A stretch of 64,000 nucleotides of DNA from Marinobacterium sp. (GCA_030602245.1 JAUWAC010000011.1:26931-90930), one strand, 5' to 3'. Positions 36,065 to 46,933 are shown, counted from the stretch's first letter. Numbers and translations: made by a program. Notes: generated from the sequence alone by a model not told the origin.

Positions 36065-38581
36065 TCAGCCGCCGGCCTTTTTGGTCCGTGCCGTGGGGAG
36101 CGCCGCCAGCGGATTGTCCGGCCAGGGATGTTTGGGGTAGCGCCCCTTCATCTCTTTTTTCACGTCGGCATAGCCGGTGCGCCAGAACCCCTCCAGATCC
36201 TGCGTTACCTGCAACGGGCGTCGTGCCGGCGAGAGCAGATGCAGTTTGACGCGCACGCCGAAGCCGAGGGTCGGGGTTGTGGTGCAGCCGAACATCTCCT
36301 GCAGTTTCACCGCCAGCACCGGCGGGTCTTCGCTGTAATCGATCCGCAGCCGTGCGCCGGACGGCACGCGGATCCGCTCCGGCGCCAGTTCGTCGAGCTG
36401 TTGCGGCAGCGGCCAGGGCAGCTGAGCCGCAAGAATCGCTTTCAGGTCGAGCCGGGCGAAGTGATTGATATGGCTGATCTCGTTCAGCCAGGGCGCGAGC
36501 CACTGCTCGAGGCTGTCCAGCAGGGCGGCGTCGCTGAGATCGGGCCAGTCGCCGCTGGCGTCGTGGCGGCGGCAGAAGGCGACGCGGGCGCGCCACAGGT
36601 CGATCTCGTCGTGCCACGGCAGCAGGCTGAGGCCGCGTTTGCGTACCAACCGGATCAGTGCCTGCTGGCGTGCCTCGGCCGAGGCCTGCGTCAGCGGCTG
36701 TGCCGCCAGTACCAGCTCACCGACCCGGCGCTGCTGTTCGGCGATCAGACGCTGTTCACGGTCATCCCACTCCACCCGTTCTGTGCTTGATACCTGATCT
36801 GCCAGCCGGTCTTCAAACAGTGCCGGATCCAGCGCTGCGGCCAGGCGGATGCGGTCGCGGCTGTCCTGGGTCCGGCCGCTCAGCTGTGCCACCGCCAGCC
36901 AGTCGTGTCGGCGCAGGCGATCGGTTTCGTCCAGCCGGGCACCGCGGCCGTTGGCGAGACGCAGGTGTATGCCCCCGGTGTGTCGGTTCTGTGCGATGCG
37001 CTCGGGATAGGCGCAGGCGAGCAGAAATCCGGGCCAGCAGGGGGCGTCGGGATCCGGAACCGGCGCGCTGGCCGGTTCGGCCGGCGTCATGCGCAGGAAC
37101 TGGTCGCTCAGTTGTCGCAGGCGCTGGCGCAGGCGTGCCGATCCGCCCGGGTGGCGGCCGTGCAGCCAGTCCAGTCGGCGGCCGAGGTCGGCGTCGCTGT
37201 CCGGCAGCGGATCCCGTTCACTGAGCAGCGCAGCCAGATCGGCCGCCAGCGGCAGCAGCCCCTGTGCGGCCCCTGTCAGCAGCAGATGGGCCAGACGCGG
37301 GTGCGTGGGCAGCTGTGCCATGCGCTCGCCGTGTGCGGTCAGCCGGATGCGGCCCGGGCCGACCGGCGCGGTGGCGCCCAGTCGTGCCAGCAGATCGAGT
37401 CCCTGCTGCCAGGCGCCTGTCGGTGGGGTGTCGAGCCAGCTCAGCTCGTGCGGATCGTCGACACCCCAGCGCACCAGTTGCAGCGCCAGCGGCGCCAGAT
37501 CCGCCTGCAGGATCTCGGCCGGGGTGAACGGCGCCAGCTGTTCCTGCTGGCCTTCGGACCAGAGGCGGTAACAGACCCCGGGGCCGAGGCGTCCGGCACG
37601 GCCGGCCCGCTGAGTGGCGGCGGCGCGGGACACGTGGGTCGTGTGCAGTCGGGTCATGCCGGTGGCCGGGTCGAAACGGGCCTGACGGGACAGCCCCGAA
37701 TCGATCACGACGTCGATCCCGTCGATGGTCAGACTGGTTTCGGCGATCGACGTGGCCAGCACGATCTTGCGCTGGCCGGCGGGCGCCGGCTCGATTGCCT
37801 GCCGCTGCTGTGCCAGCGACAGCTCGCCATACAGGGGGGTTACGATCAGTGCGGGATCGCTCAGGCGTTGCTCGAGCTGCTCCTGCACGCGGCGAATCTC
37901 GCCCTGACCGGGCAGAAAGACCAGCAGGCTGCCGCGTTGCTCGCTCAATGCCTGCTCGATCACGCGTACGATGCGAGGTTCGATCCACTCGCCGGGCTCG
38001 GCGCTGCCGGTATACAAGGTGCGCACCGGGTAGCTGCGCCCCTGCGAGCGCACGACCGGGGCGTCGTTGAGTAACCGGGCAACCGCATCGCCGTCGAGCG
38101 TGGCCGACATTACCAGGATTTTCAGGGGCGGTCCGTCACGCAGCAGCTCACGGCCCTGCAGCGCCAGCGCCAGGCCCAGATCCGCATCCAGACTGCGCTC
38201 ATGGAATTCGTCGAAGATCAGCAGCCCCACGCCCTCAAGGCCGGGGTCGCTCTGCAGCATGCGGGTCAGCACCCCCTCGGTGACGACTTCGATGCGGGTG
38301 CGGGCACTGACACAGGTATCCAGCCGCACCCGGTAGCCCACCTGCCCGCCCGGCTTTTCGCCCAGCTGGCGGGCGAGCTGTTCGGCGGCCGCGCGCGCGG
38401 CGAGACGGCGCGGTTCCAGCATCAGGATCTTCTGACCGGCGAGCCAGGGCGCGTCGAGCAGCGCCAGCGGCACGCGCGTGGTCTTGCCGGCACCGGGTGG
38501 CGCTTCGAGTACGACCTCGTCACGTGCCTCGAGTGCATCACGCAGGGCCGGCAGGGTTGAATCGATCGGCAGTGAATCCAT
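36065..38581 (-). CDS. hrpB: ATP-dependent helicase HrpB
   Basis: An 838-residue DEAH-box helicase, normal HrpB length. Walker A APPGAGKTTRVPL lies at residues 27-39 and motif II is DEFHER near 125. Motif VI is RAAATQRAGRAGRLGPG near 322. The helicase-associated and HrpB C-terminal domains follow, ending PKHPWPDNPLAALPT. RNA is the probable substrate; the physiological role in bacteria is unclear. The ATG is preferred over a preceding TTG. Divergent from the M48 protease gene. Confidence 0.96.
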   Translation of the reverse strand: MDSLPIDSTLPALRDALEARDEVVLEAPPGAGKTTRVPLALLDAPWLAGQKILMLEPRRLAARAAAEQLARQLGEKPGGQVGYRVRLDTCVSARTRIEVVTEGVLTRMLQSDPGLEGVGLLIFDEFHERSLDADLGLALALQGRELLRDGPPLKILVMSATLDGDAVARLLNDAPVVRSQGRSYPVRTLYTGSAEPGEWIEPRIVRVIEQALSEQRGSLLVFLPGQGEIRRVQEQLEQRLSDPALIVTPLYGELSLAQQRQAIEPAPAGQRKIVLATSIAETSLTIDGIDVVIDSGLSRQARFDPATGMTRLHTTHVSRAAATQRAGRAGRLGPGVCYRLWSEGQQEQLAPFTPAEILQADLAPLALQLVRWGVDDPHELSWLDTPPTGAWQQGLDLLARLGATAPVGPGRIRLTAHGERMAQLPTHPRLAHLLLTGAAQGLLPLAADLAALLSERDPLPDSDADLGRRLDWLHGRHPGGSARLRQRLRQLSDQFLRMTPAEPASAPVPDPDAPCWPGFLLACAYPERIAQNRHTGGIHLRLANGRGARLDETDRLRRHDWLAVAQLSGRTQDSRDRIRLAAALDPALFEDRLADQVSSTERVEWDDREQRLIAEQQRRVGELVLAAQPLTQASAEARQQALIRLVRKRGLSLLPWHDEIDLWRARVAFCRRHDASGDWPDLSDAALLDSLEQWLAPWLNEISHINHFARLDLKAILAAQLPWPLPQQLDELAPERIRVPSGARLRIDYSEDPPVLAVKLQEMFGCTTTPTLGFGVRVKLHLLSPARRPLQVTQDLEGFWRTGYADVKKEMKGRYPKHPWPDNPLAALPTARTKKAGG

Positions 38582-38680
38582 CAATATCTCTGTAGCACGG
38601 GGATCAAAGCGGCGATACTACCATAAAGCACAGTGCCGCCCGGGGCGTTGCCGCGGGCTGAAAAGGGAGGCTGCAAGCCG

Positions 38681-39649
38681 ATGTCGATCGAGCCGGTAAC
38701 ACCGTCACGCTGGCATCAGTATGCACGGCGTAATGCCCTGCAATCGCTGGTGCTGATCCTGTTCATGGGCGGCTTTCTGGCCCTGCTCGGATGGCAGCTC
38801 TGGGGCGCGAGCGGGTTGGTGATCCTGCTGCTGATGGGGGGCACGGCGGTGCTGTTCAATCCCGCGCTGTCACCGGGCTGGGTCATGCGTCTGTATGGCG
38901 CGACCGAGCTGCGTCGGGGGCAGCTGCCGGCACTGGATCAGACGCTGGCGTGGCTCAGTGAGCGCGCGGGGCTGCAGCAAACCCCGGTGCTGTACCTGAT
39001 TCCGAGCCGGGTCATGAACGCGTTTTCGGTCGGGGTGCCGGGGCGCTCGGCGATCGCACTGAGCGATGCGATGCTGCGTCGCCTGACGCTGCGGGAGCTG
39101 GCCGGGGTGCTGGCGCACGAGGTCAGTCATATTCGCAACAACGATCTCTGGGTCATGGGGCTGGCGGATCTGTTCAGCCGCCTGACCAGTCTGCTGGCGT
39201 TTGTCGGCCAGTGTCTGCTGATTCTGAATCTGCCGCTGTTGCTGTTCGGACTGGTGACGATCGACTGGTGGCTGATTCTGTTGTTGATCATTGCGCCCTT
39301 GGTCAGTGCGCTGGCGCAGCTGGCGCTGTCACGCACCCGTGAATACGCCGCCGATCTGAATGCCGCGCGCCTGACCGGGGATCCGGAAGGGCTGGCGCAG
39401 GCGCTGGCGGCCATCGAGCGTGAGCAGGGCGGCTGGCTCGAGCATGTGCTGATGCCCGGGCGGCGGGTGCCGGAGCCGTCGTTGCTGCGCACCCATCCGC
39501 AGACCGCGGCGCGGGTGGAGCGGCTGCTGGCACTGAAACCGGAGCTGGCGGAGCAGTCGCCGTTGCCGCTGCACGAGCTGCTGCACCGTGTCGATCATGC
39601 TCAGGCGACACAGCGGCCGCGGCGTCGGTTCTGGGGCACCTGGTGGTGA
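38681..39649 (+). CDS. M48 family membrane zinc metalloprotease
   Basis: A 322-residue HtpX-like peptidase. Two hydrophobic helices at about 20-60 and two more at about 168-215 anchor it in the inner membrane. The zinc motif HEVSH is at residues 146-150, and the third ligand is probably in SRTREYAADLNAARL. Such proteases degrade damaged membrane proteins. The ATG giving MSIEPVTPSR has GGGAGG 10 bases upstream. It is longer and more divergent than classical HtpX (about 290), so I do not give the symbol. It meets the convergent DUF938 gene with a 1-bp gap. Confidence 0.88.
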   Translation: MSIEPVTPSRWHQYARRNALQSLVLILFMGGFLALLGWQLWGASGLVILLLMGGTAVLFNPALSPGWVMRLYGATELRRGQLPALDQTLAWLSERAGLQQTPVLYLIPSRVMNAFSVGVPGRSAIALSDAMLRRLTLRELAGVLAHEVSHIRNNDLWVMGLADLFSRLTSLLAFVGQCLLILNLPLLLFGLVTIDWWLILLLIIAPLVSALAQLALSRTREYAADLNAARLTGDPEGLAQALAAIEREQGGWLEHVLMPGRRVPEPSLLRTHPQTAARVERLLALKPELAEQSPLPLHELLHRVDHAQATQRPRRRFWGTWW

Positions 39650-39650
39650 T

Positions 39651-40253
39651 TCAGCCGCGCTTGCGCCAGTGCAGCAGACGGTTGTTGGCGGGCAGGGCGT
39701 GGTCCGCTTCCAGCACCAGTCCGGCGCGCTCGGCCAGCTCGGCTACGGCTTCAAAATCGCGGATGCCGCGGGCCGGGTCCACCTGCTTGAGCCAGCGATC
39801 GAAACGGGCGTTGCTGTCGCTGGTATAGGCGCCGGCGTAGTTGAACGGGCCGTACTGGCAGAAGACGCCGCCGGCGGGCAGCAGCGCGCCGATGCGGGCG
39901 ATCATCACGATCACCGCCGGCCACGGCATGATGTGAGTCGTATTGGCGGTGAACACACCATCGAATCCCTCTGGCCAGTGTGGCTGGGTCACGTCCAGTG
40001 TCAGCGGCGGGCGCACGTTGTCGAGCCCGGCCTCGTCAAGCCAGCGTCGGATGCCGTCATGGTGCTCGGGCAGATCGCTGGTCTGCCAGTTCAGGTGGGG
40101 CATGTGGGCGGCGAAATGGACCGCGTGCTGTCCGGTACCGCTGCCGATCTCGAGAATGTGGCGGCGTTCGGCGAAGGCGTCGCGCAGCACCGCCAGAATC
40201 GGCTCTTTGTTGTTCTCGCAGGACTGGGAAAAGGGTTTGTCAGCTGTCGGCAT
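39651..40253 (-). CDS. DUF938 SAM-dependent methyltransferase
   Basis: A 200-residue class I methyltransferase of the DUF938 family. The conserved N-terminus [20 protein letters not shown] is followed by the SAM-binding [21 protein letters not shown] near residue 33 and by [14 protein letters not shown] near 102. Substrate is unknown. It starts on the opposite strand from trpG with 230 bp between. Confidence 0.9.
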   Translation of the reverse strand: MPTADKPFSQSCENNKEPILAVLRDAFAERRHILEIGSGTGQHAVHFAAHMPHLNWQTSDLPEHHDGIRRWLDEAGLDNVRPPLTLDVTQPHWPEGFDGVFTANTTHIMPWPAVIVMIARIGALLPAGGVFCQYGPFNYAGAYTSDSNARFDRWLKQVDPARGIRDFEAVAELAERAGLVLEADHALPANNRLLHWRKRG

Positions 40254-40483
40254 TCTGTACTGTCCTGAAGGGATTTTGGGGCGCGGCGTGCAGGAAGCGG
40301 CCGCCCGCTGTTACTGCACCAGAGCCTAGCATCGCCGCCGGCGTGTTTCGACCGGCGGGTGCGCGTTCGGCGGCGGCTGAGGTATCATGTCCGACCCTGC
40401 GACAGCGGCCGACGTTATGCTGGGGCTGCAGCGGGGGAGCCGGGTCAGCGGCATTTACATCAGTTTTCAACAGGTCGCGCATT

Positions 40484-41068
<585 letters not shown>

Positions 41069-41094
41069 ACGTCGAAACGAGATAAGGATTGAAC

Positions 41095-42123
41095 ATGGAT
41101 ATCAAAGAAGCGTTGGCACGGGTTGTCGATCATATCGATCTGAGCCGTGACGAGATGGTCGACGTGATGCGTCAGGTGATGACCGGTCAGTGCAGCGAAT
41201 CGCAGATCGCCGGTTTTCTGGTGGCGCTGCGCATGAAAAGCGAGTCGATCGACGAGATTACCGGCGCCGCGCAGGTGATGCGTGAGCTGGCCACCCGGGT
41301 CGAGGCCAGCAGCGGTCCGCTGGTCGATATCGTAGGCACCGGTGGCGATGGCGCCAACCTGTTCAATGTATCGTCCGCCAGTGCGTTTGTCGCCGCCGCC
41401 TGCGGCGTGCATATCGCCAAGCACGGCAACCGTGGTGTCTCGTCGAGCAGCGGCAGTGCCGACCTGCTGGAGCAGGCGGGGATCAATCTGGCGCTGGGGG
41501 CCGAGTCCGTGGCGCGCTGCATCGACGAGGTCGGTGTTGGTTTCATGTTCGCGCCGGGTTACCACGGTGCGATGAAGCACGCGATCGGTGCGCGCCGTGC
41601 ACTGGGCATCCGTACCCTGTTCAACATTCTGGGCCCGATGACCAATCCGGCCGGCGCTCGGCGCCTGGTGATCGGCGTGTTTACGCAGAAGCTGTGCCGG
41701 CCGATGGCCGAAGTGATGCAGCAGCTCGGCGCCGAGCACATCATGGTGGTACATGCCGATGACGGGCTCGATGAGATCAGTCTGGCGACGCATACCCACG
41801 TGGCAGAGCTGAAGAACGGTGAGATCCATGAGTACCGGGTGACGCCGGAAGCGCTGGGGATCGAGAGCCAGAGTCTGATCGGCCTTGTGGTCGACAGCCC
41901 GGCGCAGTCGCTGGAGCTGATCCGTGCCGCCTTCACCGGTGCCGCTGCGCCGGAAGCCGCCAAGGCAGAGTCAATGATCGCGCTGAACGCCGGCGCCGCG
42001 ATCTACCTCGGTGGTGGTGCCGACAGCCACAAGGCCGGGGTGGCGAAAGCACTGGCGGCGATCCGCTCCGGTGCCGCGCTTGAGAAAATGGAACAGCTGG
42101 CGGCATTCAGTCAGCAGCTTTGA
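41095..42123 (+). CDS. trpD: Anthranilate phosphoribosyltransferase
   Basis: A 342-residue TrpD, standard length, that joins PRPP and anthranilate. The PRPP-binding [15 protein letters not shown] lies near residue 82 and [21 protein letters not shown] near 107. The ATG has AAGGA 6 bases upstream; a TTG six bases earlier is less likely. It follows trpG by 26 bp. Confidence 0.97.
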   Translation: MDIKEALARVVDHIDLSRDEMVDVMRQVMTGQCSESQIAGFLVALRMKSESIDEITGAAQVMRELATRVEASSGPLVDIVGTGGDGANLFNVSSASAFVAAACGVHIAKHGNRGVSSSSGSADLLEQAGINLALGAESVARCIDEVGVGFMFAPGYHGAMKHAIGARRALGIRTLFNILGPMTNPAGARRLVIGVFTQKLCRPMAEVMQQLGAEHIMVVHADDGLDEISLATHTHVAELKNGEIHEYRVTPEALGIESQSLIGLVVDSPAQSLELIRAAFTGAAAPEAAKAESMIALNAGAAIYLGGGADSHKAGVAKALAAIRSGAALEKMEQLAAFSQQL

Positions 42124-42160
42124 GAGTCCGCCCGGATCTGACAGTGGGAAACAACGACCG

Positions 42161-42970
42161 ATGACCGATACACCAACCGTGCTGCGCAGGATCATCGCGC
42201 GCAAGTATGAAGAGATCCAGGCGCGCTGCGCGCGTGTGACGATCGACCAGCTCAGCGAGCGCATCGAGGCGCAGCGTGGCAGCGCCACCGACCCGCGTGG
42301 TTTCGTCGCCAGCCTGCAGGGTGCGCTCGAGCGGGGGCGCTCTGCCGTCATCGCCGAGGTCAAGAAGGCAAGCCCGTCCAAGGGTGTGATTCGCGACCCG
42401 TTCCATCCGGCTGAAATTGCGCGGTCCTATGAGCAGGGCGGCGCCGCCTGTCTGTCGGTGCTGACCGACGTGGATTTTTTTCAGGGCAGCGATGACTACC
42501 TGATCGAGGCGCGCACCGCCTGCTCGCTGCCGGTGATCCGCAAGGATTTCATCGTCGAGCCCTATCAGGTGTACGAAGCGCGGGCGATCGGCGCCGACTG
42601 CATTCTGCTGATCGTCGCGGCGCTGTCCGATGACAAGCTCAAGGAGCTGAATGAGCTGGCGACTGCGCTGGGCATGGATGTGCTGATCGAGGTGCACAAC
42701 GAAGAGGAACTGGCCCGCTCGCTGCCGTTGGGTAACACGCTGGTCGGTATCAATAACCGCAACCTGCACACCTTCGAGGTGTCGCTGGATCACACCTATC
42801 GCCTGCTGGAACAGATTCCGCAGGGGCGCATCGTGGTCACTGAAAGCGGTATTCATACGCCGGATGATGTGGCCGCCATGCGGGCGCACGGCGTCAACGC
42901 CTTTCTCGTCGGGGAAGCGTTCATGCGCGCGCCCGAACCGGGCCAGAAGCTGGCCGAACTGTTCAAATAA
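42161..42970 (+). CDS. trpC: Indole-3-glycerol-phosphate synthase
   Basis: A 269-residue monofunctional TrpC (no TrpF fusion). Active-site segments are [14 protein letters not shown] near residue 65, [22 protein letters not shown] near 126 and [15 protein letters not shown] near 228. It catalyses ring closure to indole-3-glycerol phosphate. It follows trpD by 37 bp, completing trpGDC. Confidence 0.97.
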   Translation: MTDTPTVLRRIIARKYEEIQARCARVTIDQLSERIEAQRGSATDPRGFVASLQGALERGRSAVIAEVKKASPSKGVIRDPFHPAEIARSYEQGGAACLSVLTDVDFFQGSDDYLIEARTACSLPVIRKDFIVEPYQVYEARAIGADCILLIVAALSDDKLKELNELATALGMDVLIEVHNEEELARSLPLGNTLVGINNRNLHTFEVSLDHTYRLLEQIPQGRIVVTESGIHTPDDVAAMRAHGVNAFLVGEAFMRAPEPGQKLAELFK

Positions 42971-42984
42971 GGAACTGAAAACCG

Positions 42985-43398
42985 ATGACGATGAACGTCA
43001 ACGTACACTGGGACGGCGATGAGCGCTTCCGTGCGGTCACCGATTCCGGTTTCGATGTCATGATCGATCGCGACCTCAAGCAGGGGCCGCGTCCGATGGA
43101 GCTGTTGCTGGCGGGCCTTGGCGGCTGCACCAGCGTGGATGTGATGAGCATCCTGCGCAAGGCGCGTCAGGACGTGACCGACTGCGTCGCTCAGATCGAG
43201 GCAGAACGCGCCGATGCCGTGCCTTCGGTGTTTACGAAGATCCATGTGAAATTCGTAGTCACCGGCCGCAACCTCAAGCCCGCAGCGGTCGAGCGCGCGG
43301 TGAAGCTGTCCGCCGAACAGTACTGCTCCGCATCGCTGATGCTGGAGAAAGGCGGTGTCGAGATCAGCCACAGCTTCGAGATCGTCGAGGCCGACTGA
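42985..43398 (+). CDS. OsmC family peroxidase-like protein
   Basis: A 137-residue OsmC/YhfA-type protein. The two redox cysteines of the family are present at 48 (LGGCTSVDVM) and 114 (YCSASLML). OsmC proteins reduce organic hydroperoxides; YhfA-type members are less well understood. It starts 14 bp after trpC and could be read through from trpGDC, an order seen in Pseudomonas. A second ATG six bases in is an alternative start. Confidence 0.88.
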   Translation: MTMNVNVHWDGDERFRAVTDSGFDVMIDRDLKQGPRPMELLLAGLGGCTSVDVMSILRKARQDVTDCVAQIEAERADAVPSVFTKIHVKFVVTGRNLKPAAVERAVKLSAEQYCSASLMLEKGGVEISHSFEIVEAD

Positions 43399-43422
43399 GC
43401 CGCGGTGCGCCGGTGTTTGCGC

Positions 43423-43451
43423 TTGTATAGCCGGCGTACAACAGGTATGAT
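43423..43451 (+). promoter_or_regulatory. Possible rpsF promoter
   Basis: TATGAT (-10) preceded at 17 bases by a weak -35, TTGTAT, about 120 bases before rpsF. A TACAAT box near 43475 is an alternative. The long leader may contain the S6:S18 autoregulatory RNA element known in many bacteria, which I could not confirm by eye. Confidence 0.3.
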
Positions 43452-43570
43452 CTCGCGTCCGAAAAAAATCGGCATACAATTTGTCTGTCAACTCCTTGCT
43501 TTCGGTCGGCCGGCGGAGCCCCTGGCACGCGCTGTCTGATGCGAAGGCTATCAACCCGTAAGGAGCGATA

Positions 43571-43987
43571 ATGCGTCATTACGAAATCGTATTCCTGGTT
43601 CACCCGAACCAGAGCGAGCAGGTTCCTGCCATGATCGAGCGCTACAAGGCGCTGATCGAAGGTGACAACGGCCAGATTCACCGTCTGGAAGACTGGGGCC
43701 GCCGCCAGCTGGCTTACCCGATCAACAATGTTCACAAGGCACACTACGTGCTGATGAACATCGAGTGCACCCAGGAAGTCCTGGACGAGCTCTCCAACCT
43801 GTTCCGTTACAACGACGCCGTGCTGCGTAACATGGTTATCCGTTGCAAGGAAGCGATCACTGAAGCCTCTCCGATCAAGGCTGCGGAAGCGCGTGAAGAG
43901 CGTAAACCGCGTCGTGAAGAGCGTGGCGCTGATCAGAAGCAGGAAAAGCCTGCTGATGAGCAGAAAACCGAAGCCGCCGCAGAGTAA
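43571..43987 (+). CDS. rpsF: 30S ribosomal protein S6
   Basis: A 138-residue S6, starting [18 protein letters not shown], with [25 protein letters not shown] near residue 38. The C-terminal tail after about 105 is a charged, acidic-basic extension ending in glutamates, reminiscent of the RimK-modified tail in E. coli. A TAAGGAG ribosome site precedes the ATG. First gene of rpsF-rpsR-rplI. Confidence 0.97.
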   Translation: MRHYEIVFLVHPNQSEQVPAMIERYKALIEGDNGQIHRLEDWGRRQLAYPINNVHKAHYVLMNIECTQEVLDELSNLFRYNDAVLRNMVIRCKEAITEASPIKAAEAREERKPRREERGADQKQEKPADEQKTEAAAE

Positions 43988-44004
43988 TTTAAAGGAGAGT
44001 TCAG

Positions 44005-44235
44005 ATGGCACGTTTTTTCCGTCGTCGCAAGTTCTGCCGTTTCACCGCTGAAGGCGTGAAAGAGATCGATTACAAGGATCTCGACACCCTGAAGAGCTAC
44101 ATCACCGAAACCGGCAAGATCGTCCCGAGCCGCATCACCGGTACCAAAGCGCGTTACCAGCGTCAGCTGGCCACCGCCATCAAGCGTGCGCGTTACGTGG
44201 CTCTGCTGCCGTACACCGACAGCCACGACATCTAA
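44005..44235 (+). CDS. rpsR: 30S ribosomal protein S18
   Basis: A 76-residue S18 with the conserved start [25 protein letters not shown] and C-terminal [20 protein letters not shown]. It binds next to S6 on 16S rRNA. It lies 17 bp after rpsF with an AAAGGAG ribosome site. Unlike many gammaproteobacteria there is no priB between rpsF and rpsR. Confidence 0.97.
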   Translation: MARFFRRRKFCRFTAEGVKEIDYKDLDTLKSYITETGKIVPSRITGTKARYQRQLATAIKRARYVALLPYTDSHDI

Positions 44236-44241
44236 GGTTGT

Positions 44242-44366
44242 TCCGGCTGCGGCCGGATCTCCCCGCACGGCGCCAAGGCGCTGCTGCGGCAGATGAACAG
44301 CGTAGAGGTGAGACGGGTACGACCCGTCAACCGGATAGGAATTAAACCTGCAGCCGGTGGCTGCAG
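44242..44366 (+). other. Cluster of three stem-loops in the rpsR-rplI spacer
   Basis: The 149-bp gap holds three simple hairpins: TCCGGC/GCCGGA (44242-44257, 4-base loop), GACGGGT/ACCCGTC (44312-44328, 3-base loop) and CTGCAGCC/GGCTGCAG (44348-44366, 3-base loop). The last ends 18 bases before the rplI ATG. No T-runs follow, so they look like RNA structure affecting processing or translation of rplI. Confidence 0.5.
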
Positions 44367-44384
44367 ACAGATGAGGTTTACGAG

Positions 44385-44831
44385 ATGGAAGTAATTCTGC
44401 TCGAGAGCATCGGCAAGCTGGGTCAGCTTGGCGACAAGGTTTCGGTAAAGGGCGGTTTCGGCCGTAACTACCTGATCCCGCAGGGCAAAGCCGTACCGGC
44501 AACTGAAGACAACATTGCACGCTTCGAAGAGCGTCGCGCAGAGCTGGAAAAGGCAGAAGCCGAGAAGCTGGCTGCTGCTCAGGCGCGCGCTGAAAAGCTG
44601 AACGATCTGGAGATCTCCGTCGTTGCCAAAGCCGGCGACGAAGGCAAGCTGTTCGGTTCTATCGGTACTCGTGACATCGCTGAAGCGATCACCGAAGCCG
44701 GTATCGAAGTTGAAAAGAGCGAAGTCCGTCTGCCGGCTGGTGTGATCCGCACCATCGGCGAGTTCGACGTTGCTCTGCAGCTGCACCCGGAAGTCATCGC
44801 GAACATGAAGCTGACGGTCGTCGCTGAGTAA
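44385..44831 (+). CDS. rplI: 50S ribosomal protein L9
   Basis: A 148-residue L9. The N-terminal rRNA-binding domain is [36 protein letters not shown], followed by the long central helix (about 40-75, rich in Glu, Lys and Ala) and the C-terminal domain with [17 protein letters not shown]. Standard length. Third gene of the ribosomal group, followed by a terminator. Confidence 0.97.
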   Translation: MEVILLESIGKLGQLGDKVSVKGGFGRNYLIPQGKAVPATEDNIARFEERRAELEKAEAEKLAAAQARAEKLNDLEISVVAKAGDEGKLFGSIGTRDIAEAITEAGIEVEKSEVRLPAGVIRTIGEFDVALQLHPEVIANMKLTVVAE

Positions 44832-44876
44832 TTCGCGCTGAATGCCGGCGCTAGGGCGCCGGTAACGGTGTAAGGG

Positions 44877-44911
44877 AAGCACCGCTCTCCTCACGGAGGC
44901 GGTGCTTTTCT
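44877..44911 (+). terminator. Intrinsic terminator after rplI
   Basis: AAGCACCGC and GCGGTGCTT form the outer stem, with an inner CTCC/GGAG stem, followed by TTTTCTGTTTT. It separates rplI from dnaB. Confidence 0.85.
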
Positions 44912-45026
44912 GTTTTAGGTGCCCTGCGCGGCCCCGCACCCCCTTCAGTCGAGCGCGCCGCTCGATTAGACTGTCTGACCCCCGGTCTGCACGACCGAAC
45001 GATCCAACCGAACCGGAACTCACGTT

Positions 45027-46412
45027 GTGGATATCGCGGAACTGAACGACGAAGCGCTTGAGAACGCCAAGCTGCCGCCTCACTCGATGGAGGCCGAGCA
45101 GTCGGTGCTGGGCGGCCTGATGCTGGATAACAACGCCTGGGATACCGTGTCCGAGGTGTTGCTGGATCAGCATTTCTACAGCGGCAATCACCGCTCGATC
45201 TTCCGTACCATGCAGAAGCTGATCGACGATGGACGTCCGATCGATGTGGTGACGCTGTCCGAGGAGCTGGACCGTATCGGCGAGCTGGAAAAGGCAGGCG
45301 GGCTTGAATACCTGGTGTCGTTGGCACGCAATACACCCAGTGCCTCCAACATCCGCGCCTATTCCGAGATCGTGCGTGATCGCGCGCTGCTGCGTCAGAT
45401 GATCACGGTGGCCAACGAGATCGCCGACAGCGCCTATCATCCCGATGGTCGTGCATCCGACGAGATTCTCAACGAGGCGGAGCAGAAGATCTTCCAGATC
45501 GCTGAAAACCGTCCCAATCAGGGTGGCCCGGAGCCGGTCAATCCGCTGCTTAAACGGGCCGTGGATCGTATCGATACGCTGTTCAATAACGCCGATGCCC
45601 TGACCGGTATCACCACCGGTTTCGATGATCTGGATGCGCGTACCGGCGGTTTGCAGAAGTCGGATCTGATCATCGTCGCGGCGCGTCCCTCGATGGGTAA
45701 GACCACCTTCTCGATGAACCTGGTCGAGAACGCGTTGATGGCGACCAACAAGCCGGTGCTGGTGTTCAGTCTCGAGATGCCGTCCGATCAGCTGGTGTCG
45801 CGTATGCTGTCGTCGCTGGGGCGGATCGACCAGACCCGCGTGCGTAACGGGCAGCTGCAGGAGGATGACTGGCCGAAGCTGACCACAGCGGTCAACATGC
45901 TCAAGAACAAGCCGCTCTATATCGACGATCAGCCCGGTATCAGCCCCAATGAAATGCGTGCGCGGGCGCGCCGAATCGTGCGCGAACATGGCGAAATCGG
46001 CCTGATCATGGTCGACTACCTGCAGCTGATGTCGATGAAAAACGGCAAGAGCGAGGGGCGAACGCAGGAGATCTCCGAGATCTCGCGCTCACTGAAGGCG
46101 CTGGCCAAGGAGATGGAGTGTCCGGTGGTGGCGCTGTCGCAGCTGAACCGTTCACTCGAGCAGCGGCCCAACAAGCGTCCGGTCAACTCGGATCTGCGTG
46201 AATCGGGTGCGATCGAGCAGGACGCCGACGTTATCATGTTCATCTACCGTGATGAGGTCTACAACGAGGACAGTCCCGACAAAGGCGTGGCCGAGATCAT
46301 CATCGGCAAACAGCGTAACGGTCCGATCGGCACCACGCGTCTGGCGTTTATCGGCAAGTATACGCGCTTTGAAAACCTGGCCCACGGCTACGACTACGGG
46401 CCGGACGAGTAA
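45027..46412 (+). CDS. dnaB: Replicative DNA helicase DnaB
   Basis: A 461-residue DnaB. The N-terminal domain begins KLPPHSMEAEQSVLGGLMLDN. The RecA-like domain has Walker A ARPSMGKTTFSMN near residue 218, Walker B IGLIMVDYLQLM near 328 and the C-terminal LRESGAIEQDADVIMFIYRDE. It unwinds DNA at the fork as a hexamer. The start is a GTG with a weak ribosome site. No intein is present. Placed after rpsF-rpsR-rplI, a very common order. Confidence 0.97.
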   Translation: MDIAELNDEALENAKLPPHSMEAEQSVLGGLMLDNNAWDTVSEVLLDQHFYSGNHRSIFRTMQKLIDDGRPIDVVTLSEELDRIGELEKAGGLEYLVSLARNTPSASNIRAYSEIVRDRALLRQMITVANEIADSAYHPDGRASDEILNEAEQKIFQIAENRPNQGGPEPVNPLLKRAVDRIDTLFNNADALTGITTGFDDLDARTGGLQKSDLIIVAARPSMGKTTFSMNLVENALMATNKPVLVFSLEMPSDQLVSRMLSSLGRIDQTRVRNGQLQEDDWPKLTTAVNMLKNKPLYIDDQPGISPNEMRARARRIVREHGEIGLIMVDYLQLMSMKNGKSEGRTQEISEISRSLKALAKEMECPVVALSQLNRSLEQRPNKRPVNSDLRESGAIEQDADVIMFIYRDEVYNEDSPDKGVAEIIIGKQRNGPIGTTRLAFIGKYTRFENLAHGYDYGPDE

Positions 46413-46853
46413 CTACTCGCCGGCCATGACCTTCAGCATGCGGGTGCGGAACGCCTCCGGCACCGGACGGATCTTGCGCTCGCCGTAATCGAAAAACACC
46501 ACGCCGGTCTTGGCATGGGCCATCTCCACCGCGGTCTTCTTGTTGGTCAGCAGGTAGTAGATGTCGCAGCCGTACTTGTTGAAATCGCCCACTGCGACAT
46601 CCACCTGGATACTGTCGCCGTAGAACCCCTCCGCTTTATAGACCACGGCGTTATCCGACATGATCAGGCTGGCGCCCTCGACGTCCATTTCGGTGTAGTG
46701 GTAGTGCTGCAGAAACCGGACCCGCGCCTCATGCAGAATCGACAGCACAGCATCATTGCCGAGGTGGCCGCCGTAGTTGATGTCGCTGATGCGGATCGTG
46801 ATTTCGGTACTGAACAGGTAGTTTTCCGGCATCTCGATGCGGATACGGGCCAT
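46413..46853 (-). CDS. Hotdog-fold acyl-CoA thioesterase family protein
   Basis: A 146-residue hotdog protein of the 4-hydroxybenzoyl-CoA thioesterase/YbgC-like group. The family segment ITIRISDINYGGHLGNDAVL near residue 16 is followed by LHEARVRFLQHY. The aspartate and histidine in DINYGGHLG are probably catalytic. Substrate is unknown. The ATG has GGAGAG 8 bases upstream. It is convergent with dnaB, the two stops being directly adjacent. Confidence 0.85.
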   Translation of the reverse strand: MARIRIEMPENYLFSTEITIRISDINYGGHLGNDAVLSILHEARVRFLQHYHYTEMDVEGASLIMSDNAVVYKAEGFYGDSIQVDVAVGDFNKYGCDIYYLLTNKKTAVEMAHAKTGVVFFDYGERKIRPVPEAFRTRMLKVMAGE

Positions 46854-46933
46854 GCGATAACTCTCCAAAAATCAGGCGGTTTTGCTGACATTTAGCCTAG
46901 CGCAAAACGCCGTCTCTGGCAGCCCGGTCGTAC

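Noticed and set aside
39980..40483. Long in-frame extension upstream of trpG
   Set aside because: It runs antisense through the DUF938 gene, is Arg/Ala-rich like a shadow frame, and TrpG homology begins exactly at 40484.
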